64,000 nt of DNA from Polydactylus sextarius (GCA_016801845.1 CM028916.1:12521514-12585513), one strand, 5' to 3'. Positions 49,114-63,743 are shown, numbered from the stretch's first letter. Program-made: numbers and translations. The notes: generated by a model from the sequence alone, not told the origin.

Positions 49114-52100
49114 TCTGTGAGCCTCACCATCTGGCTGCCATCAGCCCGCTCGAGCCGAGGTCCTGCTGACAGTCAGGACCAGCTGGCTGACTGGACAACA
49201 GTGTAGTTGTACCAGAGCAGACCAGAAGCAGACTAAGGCAGGTTACTGCTGCATCTGACCCTCAGTGTGGGAAAATACTGCGAGTGAACGTTCGGCCTTG
49301 GTTGTGACATAAAGAAATCCTTTCTGCTTAGAATGAGGTCATACTCTGCATCCCTGTAGTGTGGAAAAATCTACATGTACTGTATGTTATACATATAAGA
49401 TTATGAGACTGCAACAATAAGTTGTTATTTACATCTTATGAAAGCGAATGCATTTATTTTTCGCTGAATCTTAACTACAATTTAACTGTGTTGAATGTCA
49501 AAGCACAAGTTTAAGATTTATTTTCAATACAATTTGTAATGTCTCATTGATCAGATAGACCCTGGCAGGCGTTTGCTTTGTGGCCTCTGGGGTTTATGCA
49601 GTAGCATATGGAATAGAGAAACATAATTAATGCTGATTAACACAGCCCACTAGTTAATAACGGAAAAAAAAAGAAAAAAACAGGCTGGGGTGAGATTTCC
49701 TCCAGAGGGAAAGGCCCAGAAAATCATTTTCTTGTTGTGTTGAAGGCTATATTTATTTATTTATATGTTTTATTACACCGCTGACAATCTATTTATTTCA
49801 GATGTGTTAAAGATTAATATTTCATCGGAGAGTTTTAATTTCATGTGACTTTGTGCTCATACTTTGCTGCATTTGAGAGGGAAATGTTGTAGCATTTTGT
49901 TTTACCGGCAGTTACTTTACAAAAATTATGATCAGGCGACAATACAAACAATAAATAAAACTTAAACATAATCAATTAATTATCACACTCACCCGCTGTA
50001 AATGAAAATGAGGTGGTTGATCGAACTGCTTTAAGACAAAACTCAAGCTATTCCATATTTTTGTCACTGTCGAAAAATCTGGGGAAAAAAAACCAAAAAC
50101 AAATAACCATCTCCAAACATTTTAATACTTCCTGTCTTTTATTCTGTCTATGACTTTGTTTGAAAGCAGTTTTTATTGTAAAAATTAACTTGACAGCAGT
50201 GCGGCACACTTGTGTTTTTCATGTTCTTACAATAACAGCAATCTTTGGTTTGAAAGAAATAATCTACATCAGGCTTCGCGCACAGATACAGACAATGGTT
50301 GTTAATAGGATGAATTCATGTTTTGTTTTGTTTTATTTTTCATGTAATACAGCAAATTTTTTGCTGACGACTGTGTTTATTTAACAAGCACGCAGCACAG
50401 ACAGACAGACGAGCGGAAAGGTTACTGTATGTCCACATGTGTCATTTTGTTTTAGTAGCTATCAGGTCTGGAAGTGGAGGCCTGCTGCAGTATTTCCTCC
50501 ATATGCAGCCCTGGATGAGATAAGAGCAAGAGACAGAAGCAGTAAAATGTGGTGGAATGAAACATCCTGCGAGCCTGCCAGCGCGTGAGCCTTTGTAGCC
50601 TTTCTGTTGTATCTGTTGCCACGTAGCTGGCACGGTGCCTCTGTCTGCTCATTGTACGTTCCCACAGCCAGTATTTTTTTTTTTTTTCGAGTATCACGAT
50701 GCAGATTTGAATGCGTTATGGAAATTGCCGTGCCGCCTGTGCCGCTCACTGGTGAGTCAGTGCATCATTGTTATGGCCACCTTCCTCAAAATGGCCCCTG
50801 CAGACCAGACAGGACAAGAGCTCAACTGAAAGAGAACAAAGCATGGCCTCTGGCCCCGGGTGTTGTTCCCACACTTCCACTGCTAATCACGGAGTCAAAA
50901 ACACAGGACAAAAGAAGCTTAGATGTTCGTGTTGGCATTTGTTTCAAAACAATATTTGTGGGTGAATCCGTTTGTAATATAACACAGAATAATTGTAACC
51001 GGGGGATCAATCTAAATTGAAAATAAAAATCAAAATGGCATGTTGCTGACATGTCATATGAAGCCCATTTTAAATTTTCAGATCCATTTGTCCTTTCAGG
51101 CATTAGACCCAGTGCTGTCGGGTTCCTGACACATCAAGTGTTTTTTTTAGAGGTTTTTTTTCAATTGTGTACAGTATGTGTGTTTATTTTCCTGTGTGTG
51201 CGTTTGGTGTCATCTTATGCAATCAGAGCAGATCCTGTGAGCTGCGAAATAAAAAACAGCACGCTCACATCGCGGCTGCAGGGCAGAAAACGAATCCGCA
51301 CGGCTTGATCCGCCGAGAAGACAAATACGTCACAAGTAATTTCGTCTCTTCCGAGCTGTTTAGCGCTGAGGGAATAGATGTGTAATCATAAGAATTGCAG
51401 AAATAATGACAAGGCACTATATTAAAAGTTGAATACATTAAATCTAGTTAACAGTTAACATCTGGTTCTGGCGAATCAGCCTGCAGTGGTGTTAAAACAT
51501 TACTTTTTTTAAGCGTTGTGTCTAACTCTGTGTTACTGTAATTGGGCAAAATGGTCGTGACATTTTCAGTGATCATGTATTGTGTCTTTAGAAGTGAGCC
51601 TGGATGCCCCGGAGGTCTGAGGGTTGTGACTCATGCTTAAAGCCTTTGCGCCTGTGACATGGAGAAAGGAAATAAGAGCCAGATGCCAACAGATATCCAC
51701 AAGCACATGGCTCACGCGACAGACCCCGCTCTCTGTCTGTGTGTGTGCGTGTGTATCTCCGTGTGTGTGTGTGTGTGTGTATTCCCAGTAGTCATGCACA
51801 AAGGATTCAGGTGTGACTCAAGTGATTTTCCAGTAGTGATTTTAGATCACAGTCCTGGCTGTATGTTTACAATTCTCACAGATTCACCGTGTATATCAAA
51901 ACAATAAACCGACAAACACACACACAGAGAGAGACACACACATACACAGCACCAGCCACATACAGTAAGTATCATGGGTTTTAATTGTTTACTCTGTGAC
52001 CTATAATTTCATCCCGGGTTTTATGATGTTTTTTCCAGAATTTTGGCAGGAAGGAAAATGTTCCAGCTAAAACAGATTTCACCAACCATGTTTTAAATTA

Positions 52101-52914
52101 GGAGAATTTGAGAACTGGCACAGAAGTTGGTTTCCATCAGAAATATCTTAATATACTGTAGTGTGCTGCCAGTAAATCACTTTTAAAAAACCAACATCCA
52201 CCAAACTGGAACTTTCACCATCTGCTTATATAGTTGATTCAAAGAATAAACTCAAGAACTGGACTTCATGAAGTACAGCTTTCTTGTTTTTCTTTTCTTT
52301 TTTTCTTTTTACACATTTCTATCTATTTTAACTTGCTAATTTCTTTTCTTCTTCGCACCGTCTCTGTTACATGAAAAGTTTCCATCCATCTATCTGTAGC
52401 TGGATCGGCTGAATAATAACCTGTTCTTACATAGCATCTGTCAAAACACACCTATTAATGAGACATGACATATAGGGGAACATGACAGAACATAACAAAG
52501 CAGGTGATTAGATAAACCTGACAAGAGATTGTATGTTGAAGCGAGCCTAAATATTCTGCAGGTTCGAACTGGAATGACAGGAGATGTTGTGGGTTAAAGG
52601 CGGAGGTGGGCGCGTTATGCTGCTCAGCCATGGGTGAATAAGTGTTTATGTATAAGTGAGTAACGAGGAGTGATTTCCAGCACAAAATGTATAAATAACT
52701 CATAAAAGACAACAAATACAGGGAATAAATCTTTTTTCCCCATCCCTCACCTTTTCTTATTGTACTATTTTCCTGTAATATGTCACTCAGCGTCCTTGAG
52801 TCATTCTTGAGTTTGTTGTTTTAACACTTGTCGAAGAACAGTGTCTGTCTTCATTTGTCAATATGTGGTTTTCTATCACTTTTCGGGTACTTTTTAGTGG
52901 ATTTATTTTTCTGT

Positions 52915-53130
52915 AGTAAAGAGAAGATATTCCTTTATTCATCCCACATGGGAGGAAGTTTGCATGCTACAGCATGTCTGGTACAGAGTAAATATAGAAT
53001 ATAAATAGAATAACATATTGCACAATAGAAAACAGGATCATTTCTTGCAAGGAAAGCTATAATAGGACAAAATCTACTGGCAGTCTACTGAAACTGTAGA
53101 GTATATACAGAGTAAATAACATATACAGAG
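52915..53130. repeat. Second 'TTTATTcATCCC' repeat fragment with short tandem tail
   Basis: Starts GTAAAGAGAAGATATTCCTT, then TTATTCATCCCACATGGGAG, followed by the A-rich 'agaatataaatagaataacatattgcac' type tail typical of the same family as 3915. At about 53098-53140 a short tandem repeat (ATATACAGAGTA-like, two to three copies) follows. Confidence 0.45.
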
Positions 53131-53369
53131 TATATAACATGTCCAGTGACAATCTTTAGTTTTACATTGTTTTCACAGAATACTACATTTATGGTAGAAT
53201 TTGTTTCCTCGCAGCCAAACACATCTTTTCCTGGTGCAGTAATGACACCACTGTAGCACACGACCACACCGACTAACATCTGCTGTTGAGAGGTTTGTCG
53301 TCAGTGATTTTTGCCAAAAAGCCTTGCCTTTTCCCCCCATTTTGGTTAATGTTCAGGCAACACAAAACT

Positions 53370-53371
<2 letters not shown>

Positions 53372-53401
<30 letters not shown>
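53372..53401. repeat. T30 homopolymer
   Basis: Uninterrupted T run starting just after AACTCC. No retroposon body was recognised beside it. Confidence 0.9.
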
Positions 53402-53403
<2 letters not shown>

Positions 53404-54700
53404 GAACAGATCATGGTTAGAGTAAAAAAGATCCTTTCACAATGTTCACCACATGCAAAGGCTTTTTGGCAAAAGAAAAAAAACAACTTTCAAGGCGAAC
53501 TTCTCCTATGTGCCTGACAACAAGACAGCAGCCACATTAATAACAACCACATTAGCCCTCCTGCTAAAGTCTCCTTCTTTATCTGATTTACAAAACATGA
53601 ACTTGTCTCTTATCATCCATCTTAGCTCACTGACCAAGAGCCCAACAAACTTTCATCGGGGAAAGTGCACAGATAATGTCAGTTTGTCAGCTTGATAGCT
53701 TACTACTTGCTCGGCTGCAGGACACTCGACAAAGAACAAAGCATATCTGCAAATGTCTCCACAGTAAGATACTGGTGTGGTCTTTGATAATATATTCGCC
53801 GTCTGCCTAGAGCTTGTAGGTTACCTCAATAGTTTGTTTTCTTCTTGTTTTCATATGCCCACTTCCTTAAGGTTCCACACACAAACCCCTGTGTGGGCGT
53901 GAAACCTAAAATTTGAGAACGCGGTCTGTCTACGATTGCACACCAACTGCACATGCACAAGAAAATGAAACAGATCAAAATGGAAGCTTCTTTTACGCAA
54001 CATATGTACCGCATCCCATCCCAGGTCCTATTCTTGTGTCTTGGGATGCTTGAAGAGATCAAGTCTCAGTCAGTGAGCACTAATGAGACAGATCTGGCAA
54101 AGACGTCTCCGTAATGCATTAGCTGTGAATGACGCTTCACATCTCAGCTGGCTATATTAAAAATCAAAAGACTGTTCTTTACATCTGGATAACATGGACA
54201 CGGGGGAGGTTATCCAAAATATTCATGTGCCCTCAGAACGATCCATCATTTCTTATTAGTCAGAACAGGGAAGTAATTCATCATGGTATTTGAAGAGGCA
54301 ATTACAAATCCATCTCCTTATGGCTGACACATAATCACACAGTGTACCACGGAGGGAAGAAATAATTAGAAGATGCAGCATTAAGGCAGCAGGGAGGCTT
54401 GGCTTAATTCATAATGTGTATTTTGTGTGGCTAAATACAAATTTGCTGATGCTCAAGGGCACAAGAATTCTCCAAAGGGTTTGACTTACCTCTCCAACAA
54501 AGAACATCAGGTGACTTGTTGGAAGGAGGTCAGATTACCTGGGTATGTATGGCTTAATTATCCTACGTAATAGACACACCTGGTTAAAACAAATATAACT
54601 GCTTTGTTTGGAAATTGAAGAAGATAAAATTGGTGTAAGTATTCCATTTATTGCAAACTGTCCCAAAAAGCCATGGCTATTTTTCCTCACTTATGAATTC

Positions 54701-54723
54701 TTAGGGTTAACCCTAACCCTAAA
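54701..54723. repeat. Head-to-head telomere-motif palindrome
   Basis: TTAGGGTTAACCCTAA (54701-54716) is a perfect 16-bp palindrome made of one TTAGGG and its inverse complement, followed by another CCCTAA. That is three vertebrate telomere hexamers in 22 bp. It could be a tiny interstitial relic, a TTAA-flanked DNA-transposon end, or chance. Confidence 0.6.
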
Positions 54724-57545
54724 GGATGACTACTCAATCTATTGCTATTTAATGAATGTTTCTATCCATCGTGTTAGATATTTCAAGTAGGCTTATCACA
54801 AGCGGAAAAGTCACAGCTCCTAAAAGTTCAGAAGAGAATGTATGAAAGAACAGTACGTGGACCACACTGCTAGATGGCATTTTCTCAAATATATAGCTAG
54901 TGCCATAATTTAAACCTGCTGTGCTCTAGCTGTGTTTAACGACTTGTATCTGTAACCTGAAGCTCGGCCATCAGTGAGTAACAAGAATTACAATGAGGGC
55001 ATTATAAACAAAAGCCAAGCCAATAGGGCTCCTGCTGAATTTGTGAGTCACTGACCCATAGCACTGCTGCTTGTTCGTGTAATGCTTCTCAGTTTTGACG
55101 TGAACCCTGATGTGTCTAATGATGTTTACGTTTTCCACCACATTCCTTTGTGCACTAGAGAACATGGTGAGAGGGATCAGTAATAGTGTTGGGTGCGAAT
55201 GAGGACAATTACAGTGAATTCATAACAGAGCGTCATCAGCATATTGTTTAAACTTGCCTGATTGAGCATCCACTTTTTACTGCAGCATAGGAATATTTCA
55301 AGTTAAATACTTTCCAGACCTGATAAACATCGCACCTTTCACATATACACTAACTCTGAGACTCTTGTGTGAGTATTGCATGCACAAAACCACACCAGCA
55401 CAGCACAGTCTCCTGCAGTTTCTATCAGATGTATTAAGAACATGTACAGCAACTTGAGACAGCCTGAAGGAGCAATGAAAGGAGACACACTGTTAAATGT
55501 AAATTGTAAATATATATTACATTGAATGAGAGCCCATTGTGATTGAATTTCCTATACAGTGCACTGTATATTTACTGTGCATCACTCTGAATTCTCATGA
55601 GTTATGCAAGAGATTTAACACAATCACATCTACCCAGTTTTTATTGAAATCTAAACCATTTGTGTTCAGTGAATAACATCGTACAAATGATAACAAAGGT
55701 AGGTGGTAAACTGTTCAAGGTTAAAAATGTCCATTTTTGGGACAGAGACAAAGGTAGTGTGACGTTATTATCACCCTGTAATCTCACCGGGATGCAGTTA
55801 GAGGATGGACATAGATTGTTCAACAAAGCATTTAAAATGGACACTGGAGACTGCTGCTCATTTCCTGCTGCCTTCTAACAGTCAACATGGTTTCTTTTAA
55901 CCATGACCTCAATCTGTACTTCAACTTTACCAAGCACTCTCATTTGGGTTTTTTAACCACAGTGACAATCATTTCCTAACCCAACAAAGTAGGTTTTGTA
56001 CCAAACAATAATGATGATGATGATTCATTTTTGTTTTGCTGTTAGGTCAGATCAGAAAACACTTTAAGTTTTGTTGTGAAAAGTGGTGACAAATAACATA
56101 TTTTGTCATGTCTTGCTACATTTACTATTCATCAAAAACTTATCAATTATTCAGGTCATGTGCCTGGGTCTGCTTCATTTCCATGCACAGCATGCTCATA
56201 CATGCAGGTTTGTAAATCATAATAGCCTCCTTTTAAACCCAACTGCATTAGAGCCCCCACAAATACTCAGTGATGTTTTCTTTTGATGTGAAAAAAAAAA
56301 AAAAATGTTTTTTCATGGGTCAGAGGATTAATGTACAGTACTTGTAACTACCAAAACGTTGTCTAGACCGTTAAGCAGCAAGAAAACACATGAAACTCAA
56401 AACCTTGTTTTATGGTCTACTGGTTAATATGAATGATTTTTTCCCCAGACTGTTTAAATTCATTAACTCAACTGCTGTGATGTTGAATATTATGGCATGT
56501 TTCATTTATATTCTTAGATGTAATCCAATTCAGGTGACAAAGATAATTTGCTTCCTTAAAATTGGATCAGTGAGACGTTCGCCGTCTCCACTTGGTGGTT
56601 GTACACGCAGTGTAGGACTAATGGAGCAAACCAACCTCTGTTTAAGTGTTTCCATATTGCCAGATTGCCTTTAAGTTGGGCATTTTACATTTGACCTTTC
56701 TGCCTTGTCAACTCACATGCTCTGTAATACTGAGAGAACTTAATGTTCCCTGGCACCAGAACACAGATAAAGTAACATGCCCCTGTTCTTATTATGCGCA
56801 TGCTGCCAGAATATCAGTGTGCTTATTAATTTCAATGTGAAGGCCTGATCCAGGTGATTTATTGAGTTTTCAACACTTGCAGCTGTGTTGTTTATTAGGT
56901 CCTTTGAGGATCTCTCATATACATATTGTTTCAGTATCCAGTTGCGTAGTTATTGACACCATGGTGGGCTGTAAAACCAGAAAAGCCTGCCTATGAGATA
57001 GAGTGATCTACACACGGATGCTGGAGAGACAATTAGAAGAAAATGGTGAATGCATTTTTTTAAAAAAAGGAAAAAAAAGTCTGATATTTGGAGTTGGTAG
57101 CTGCTAATGTAAACATTTCATTTCAAATGATGTTTTCCACAGGAAAGCTGCTGGCATTGGTCTAAGAGCTGGGACTTAATGGCACGCATTAAAGGGAAAT
57201 TACGAGACTCACATGGCTACACACTTACTTGATCTCACCCGTTAGCCAGCCACTCTGGTCTTTACCCTCTCTGCTCAGATGAAACTTCAAAGCCAAGGAC
57301 GTTAGAGCATGAGCAGCACATATTCATAACTGGGAACAGAATGAAGTGGAGCCACACTGCTCCCACATCAGCATGTTGTGTGTCTGAGAATGTTTCGCTC
57401 TTTATTTTCTTGCAGCTCTGGAGGTTTTTTTTTTTTTTTTGACGAATTGACACATAGAAAACTGTCTCTTTGCCAGAGCCAGATGGTGCTGAGCTGAAGC
57501 AGGAGGATTTTAATACTTAATACACAAGGCCCCTATGTAGCATAA

Positions 57546-57915
57546 CAGCAGCTGCTGCTGTAGCTGCCGCTGTAAGATACCTAAAAAAAAGCTGCAACAC
57601 ATCAGTCCTGCAAACTGCACACAGAGTGCAGCTCTGTCAGTATAGTGAGTAATGTGTAATTAATTCTGATTGAGTTAAAACTACCCTGAGAAGATTCTTT
57701 GACTTTTGGACATGTAAGGGATAATATTTACGGCAGCTGCTGCTGTAAGATACCTAAAAAAAAAAAAAAAAAAAAGCTGCAACACATCTATTCTGCAAAC
57801 TGCACGGAGACTGCAACTCTGTCAGTGCAATGATGAATTTGTAATTAATTCCAATTGAGTTAAAACTTCCCTGAGCAGAATATCTGACTTTTGGACATTT
57901 AAGGGTTAATACTTA
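57546..57915. repeat. Diverged tandem duplication, unit about 180 bp
   Basis: Two head-to-tail copies (about 57546-57732 and 57733-57915) share GCTGTAAGATACCTAAAAAA, GCTGCAACACATC, TGCAAACTGCAC, CTCTGTCAGT, TAATTAATTC, GAGTTAAAACT and GACTTTTGGACAT in the same order. The second has an A run expanded from 8 to 20 bases. Matching points are offset by 173 bp at the start and 185 bp at the end, mainly because of that expansion. It has no coding capacity. Confidence 0.85.
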
Positions 57916-59477
57916 CCTGCTTTTTACACGTCAGTGTAACAGTACACTAGTTTATGACCTGATGCTGACATGCATTGCTCTGATCTTAATTAAAAGGCAT
58001 GATATGACATGAGCACAAGTGAAATTGGGACATTGGGTGTTTGACAGACAATATGTAACTCAATCCATCAGAAAAAAGAACTAACAAAGGAGTTTCAAAG
58101 GAGTATGGAGGATAGATTTACCTATATATTATTTTTTTTTTATCAACAATGATTCATCATCACAATACACCAATCACCATTACCTTCTTTTTTTTTTGCC
58201 GCCCTGCAAATGCGATTGACTCAGACACTCTTGTTTCTGAAATATTCCTCATTAACTTACTACATTTTAACTCTGTGTTTTTGAGCTATTTGTATTTTTT
58301 TTGTTTTAACTTTCAAATTATCCCATCATGTGGTCACTGTGGTGAACCTAAATGCACTCACTGTCATTCTTGGCACCTTCTTGTCAGAGTTCAGATTCAG
58401 TTTTATGTTTTACAACATAAAATACTACCACATTACACTAATGACTACAGTTTGGTTTGATTTAATGTTTCAGTTTTTATTGTTGCCCTTTGGAAGTACT
58501 TCCTTGTCTTGTGTAACATCCTTCCTCTGTTTTTGGTCATTTTAACTATAAAACGCTTTCTATATAACCATTATTTTTCATAGGAAGAGTTGTCGTTTAA
58601 GTAATCAGAACCACTCCTGTTCTCTAGAGTTACTCCATGTCAAGTCTTTGCTTCATCTGTCCCAACAATTGATCTCAATCAGCCCCATCTTGAAATACAA
58701 GAATAAACCAGTTAATAATCTCTCCATTACATGGGCGTGCATGTCGCTTGCAAGGGTTCAACAACAGCTCCTATTCATGCTCGTGATAATGAGAGGAACC
58801 CAACCTTGTTTTAACCTTTTCAAGGGTGATGATTTCTTTCTAAGAGGGTTTTAGTCACTGTATGAGGTGATTACCTTGGAAATGAACTGGACACTTCACA
58901 AAATGTTATAAACTGCCCTTAACCAGCTTTTAATGAGCAGCTTTTGTTTCACCTGCTTTTGCTCAGCAGTACTCATTTAGGCCCAGAGATACAAAACAGA
59001 TTGGGTGTCATCTCTTGATAATAAGCTGAAAACAAAACAGGATTGCAACAGCAACATCTGGATCTGATGAGCTGAACTTTAGACTGATGTTTGAGGACGC
59101 GTAGTAACTTCAGCGGCTAAAGTGAATCGCAAGCACATATAAGCTAGTTTTTTTTTTTTTTCAAATCCCATGTGGGAAAGTTACTCTGTGCTGTGCTGTA
59201 CCCACATGCCGTTGCGTATTTACTTCTTTTTTGGGGGGGCTATTTTAGACTCATGTTGTACCAACATCTGGTTCAAAAGTAGTTTAGCTTAGATTGCTAA
59301 CAGTCAACACGGAGCTGAGAGTGTTTGAGCAGCCTCCCGTTTCTATCGCAATTAGTTTTGTACTTGTATGTACAGCGGCTTCTATCTGATGATTCAAACA
59401 TGATGAGACTGAAGCAGCAACCAACCTTGCAGCCTTGTTTTAGCCTTTAAAGGTGCCGACTTAATAATACCCTTTAA

Positions 59478-59560
59478 ATCTGCGGTTCCAGCCGCCGGGC
59501 CGTGGACTGATACCAGCCCACAGATTATTTATGGCCAAAAAATAAATAAATAAATAAAAA
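59478..59560. repeat. Possible hAT-type 'GGGCCGTGGACTGATACC' remnant
   Basis: GGTTCCAGCCGCCGGGCCGT, then GGACTGATACCAGCCCACAG, resembles the widespread fish terminal phrase 'ccgggccgtggaccggtaccggtccgtgg' of DNA transposons. An AAAT run (59539-59558) follows. The opposite end was not identified. Confidence 0.3.
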
Positions 59561-62119
59561 TACTGATGAATAATCTTTATATAACTTTTTTTGTGAAGTA
59601 ATCATCTTGAAAATGGCACAATCAGTCTGAGCGGACTCTTTCCAAATAGCTCATTTATTTAAAAATAATCAACAACTTTTGATTAATTTCATTTACAATG
59701 AAAAATGCCAAAACAATGACTAGCAATGAGAACACAGTCAGTATCTGAGGGAGCTCCATCCCTATTACTGTTGTAATCAGGTAGCCAACAAAAAACAAAG
59801 AGAGGTTTTCAGAATAGGGCGTGAAACAGACATTTCACCGATTTACAGATTAACCATAATTTCAGCTATGAAAGAACCCTTCCTTCCCTTTGGGCAGGAC
59901 ACTGTCGTCACTGGGAGAGTAAAAAATGTAATTGCGAGTATGATGCTAGACACTGTAGAGGGTTATGTAATGCTATAACCCCATATCAAACAACATGAAA
60001 GTGGCTTTTTAAACCCATCTGACGCTACTCAATTGGAGTAAAAGGCTCTTATTTCATTTTTGGCATTTACGTAAGTCTGAGATAAAGTAAGTTCAAAACA
60101 AAGAGACTTCAAACGTTGCCACAAAAAACACAGTTTTTAGTTTTTCATGTGTAAAATAGTGCAAGCAGAAAAAATGGATGTGAGGAATTCTCTTACAGGA
60201 AAAAAAAAAAAAAAAAGCATTAACAAGATGGGAATACACACAAGACCAATAATGCATTCATTCTTCACTTTTTCCTCAGGTAAACACAGATAATGTTTTT
60301 TGGCTTCAAAACTGTATTTCTGTGAGAATTAATTAAGATAAGCTCCCCCAAGGCTGCTTTATCTGCAGCGAAACGATAAAATGATGCTATTTGATGAAGT
60401 TGTACAACTTCAAGCATTACCACCCAGTGACAGACGGTCGTCAGTGTTATTCTGTGTGTCGGGCTCAGACATGGCTGCGCAAAGCAACAGAGGAAGACAC
60501 AAGGAAAAGGGCACGAGAAGCAGCAACGGGATCCCTTTTCTTCCTTTGAGGGGAGTGACATTTGGAACAAAGAGGCCAGTTATGTGAGCAGTTCTTTCTG
60601 GGACAGACAAACTGACAGAGGCCAAATACTCCCAGCCCGCCAAATCAACCGCCCACGTAGGGTGGGGTCACTCTTGGATGACTCATTCATACACACACAC
60701 ACACACACACGGGGAAGCAGGAACACACACACAAAGTATATACTGTTCATACTCCAAACTTTCTTAAAAAACATCAGCTCAGTTAAGGCAAAGAAGAGCA
60801 ACTGTGCAACAACTGCAAGGAAATGTTTAATGGAAATGTCGGAGGAAATAAATAAATGTCATGCTCTCACACTCGCATGTTTCCGCTGCATTTGGACTCT
60901 TGTCTGCAACGCAGGTGAAAGGGCTCCTGGTGGGATTGCCTGTCTGGACGTCTTTCTCTTGTCTCACTGATAGTGTTTGTGTAGGCGGCCTTTTCACTTG
61001 CCATCTGGGCAACCTGCCAGACCAAACAAGACTTTTTATAGTTTGTTTCTAGTGCCCTCCTTTGTGAAATAGTACTTTTATGTGGCTCCTTGAAAGGCTT
61101 GGTCACTATTTCAGCATCCATTTAGTCAAACTAACTAATGCCGGCCAGACCAATAAACATCATTTGCTGCATTTTGTTCAGCTTCGCTATCGCCGATAGT
61201 GGTCAGTTAAACCACCAGTGGCAGCTTATGCGTCTTGCACATGCTACATGCTACGTTTGTTTGTGCTTCCCATTCATGTCGCGGGACATGATGATGATAT
61301 CAGGCATATACGTTCCTGCTGCTCCCACTTGCTGAGCTGTTAATGTTAATTTGATAACTTCGATAGAACTGACTGTTCCCTAGCAACATAATATTTGGCC
61401 ATAAATAGAAACTAATGGACAAACATCGCCCTGCTTGGCTACAGTCCAAACATCACCGCTGGTTTCGATGGCCATTTTTATGAATGATTACTCCTAAAAT
61501 GCTGCAAGTATGAACTTTGCCATAATTGTGCTGTTAACATACCGCCAGAGGAACTCCCTGGAAAGGAAATATTAAATAGTTGAGGAAAGGAGTTGTTTGT
61601 TTTTACACCTTAGCTACAAAGTCATCAGTCTCGAGTCTTTCCTTGTGAGGTCTGAAACACAAGCTTAAGTTTTTCTTCTTTAAGAACAAACAAAAATTGT
61701 TGAAATATTCATGTTTTTGCTTCATTCATTTAATGATAAAAAAAAAAACTTTTGTGTATTCTTATATCTGACAGATGCAAAGCATCTGAAAGATGTCAAC
61801 AGACAACATGATGGATCCTCCCAGTATGTTATCACCAAGAAAACCAAACATACACAGAATAAATTAATGAAAAAAAAAAAAAAAACGTGGTTCCCAGATG
61901 TCATCATTTTATTCTATTTTTAAAAACAACTTTGTTTTGTTTTTTTTTTTTCTTGTAATGTACAAAGTTCACAGATTTTAATTCTCTGTAGCAGTTTATT
62001 TCCTGTTTATTTTATTCTATGTTTATTTTTTATAAACACTTGTGAGTCATAGGCCTGCATTAGGAAACATGTTCCTTCGTTACTATGAACACGTACACTG
62101 GATTTTTTTTTCAACTCAA

Positions 62120-62243
<124 letters not shown>

Positions 62244-63743
62244 TCCTGTGAATCCTCACTAAGGTGCCAAATGTGTATTAATCCGCAGCTAGAAATAGTT
62301 CCCAATAGATGTTCAATTCCAAAAATTGTGTTTTAGTGATGTTTGCAATAATAAAACAACTACAGCGGCCAGCTGTTTAAGTTAAGTATTTACTCTCCTT
62401 TTTTTTTTTTTTTAGATTTTCAGATTATACATCTGTGACTTGTTTTTACATTTCAGTAGGAACAAATGGGCTTGGTTGCCACAGACAGCAGGGAAGCTTG
62501 AAAGTAATAGGGAAACAATTTAATGTTTTTCTTTTAGTTTAGTTTTTTTTTTTTATGTTTGTTTGTTTTCGTTGGATTTCCTTACAGTTATAAAGATGTT
62601 TGTCTACTTTTTGAGGTAAATTCTTGGTCTGGGTGAGTTATGATGATATTAATCCATATCTGTGAAACTGACTGGGACGTAAAAGGTAAAACGTGGCACT
62701 GACACTGGCAAAAAAATTAAGAAAAGAAGGGTACAATTCCCACCAAGCCACACTTTGCGCTCATAGGATTGTAAAATATAACCTCATTTTGGATAAAAGC
62801 TGCCACCAAAGGGTCTTATGTTTTGTTATAATAATGTGAGATCAAATAAACGGAAGGGGCAGAAGGATTGCTCTGGGATTGCACGTGTTTGGTTAACGTC
62901 AAACAGATGTAGGCATACTGTATGATTACTGCATTATTGCATGGATTGTATACCCACTCAGACAGGAAAGAGATGGCAGCTGTAAGCCATCAGCGAGGAG
63001 GCGCAGGCTGCTCCAAACTATAGGCCGCAGCCGTGCCTACTCAAACACACATGAACGTATGCACATGTTCACAAATATACACGCCGTGCAGCCAGATGTG
63101 CAGACACGGAGGAGCGTGCGGTGGCACGAACACACACAAACACACTCACAAACTAATCCCTTTTATCTGGGTAATCTGATGTTTAGCGTCAGGGCCCACC
63201 GTACGCCTACCGCCATCTTAAAAAAGTTACAGAGCTTCTGCCAAATAACATAAACATCCTGAAATGACCGCTGCTCTGCGTCATAATTTTCATCTCATAA
63301 CAGAACCTACTGCCTGGTTATTTCAATGCTCCAAGTGACCCTGAAACCAGAAGTTTCCTCACTCCTCCTCTGTTGTTATTTAAGGAAAACTTCAGTGTTT
63401 CCCTCTCTGCTCTCCCTCTCTCTCACTCTCTCTCTCTTACTGGGTGTGGTTTTCAAGAGGCAAACTTGTGTGAATGATGTGGACTCTATAGTCATAGCTT
63501 TGACTCAGTCCACACCCTTTAGCTAAAAGAGGAGTTTGAAGGAGGTGGAGCAAAGCTTAGAGAACAGTTTGAGCTTGGACATGAGCTTGGAGGCATTTGC
63601 AGGCAACGTATACGTACGCTGTGACCTGTGCTGTCTTCGAGTTGCACTCTGTGACGTTTGGATCTCGTGTAGAGGCATCTTTTTTTTTTTTTTTCCCCTT
63701 CTTTTTTTTTCTCCTTTTTTTTCTCAACACAACTCTCTCAAAC

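Noticed and set aside
50607..51020. 137-codon plus-strand frame
   Set aside because: Overlapped by equally long frames on both strands and contains a poly-F run from a T homopolymer. No family match.
60381..60587. Frame with MAAQSNRGRHKEKGTRSS in a GC-richer stretch
   Set aside because: Short, low complexity, no splice structure and no known protein. Treated as chance.
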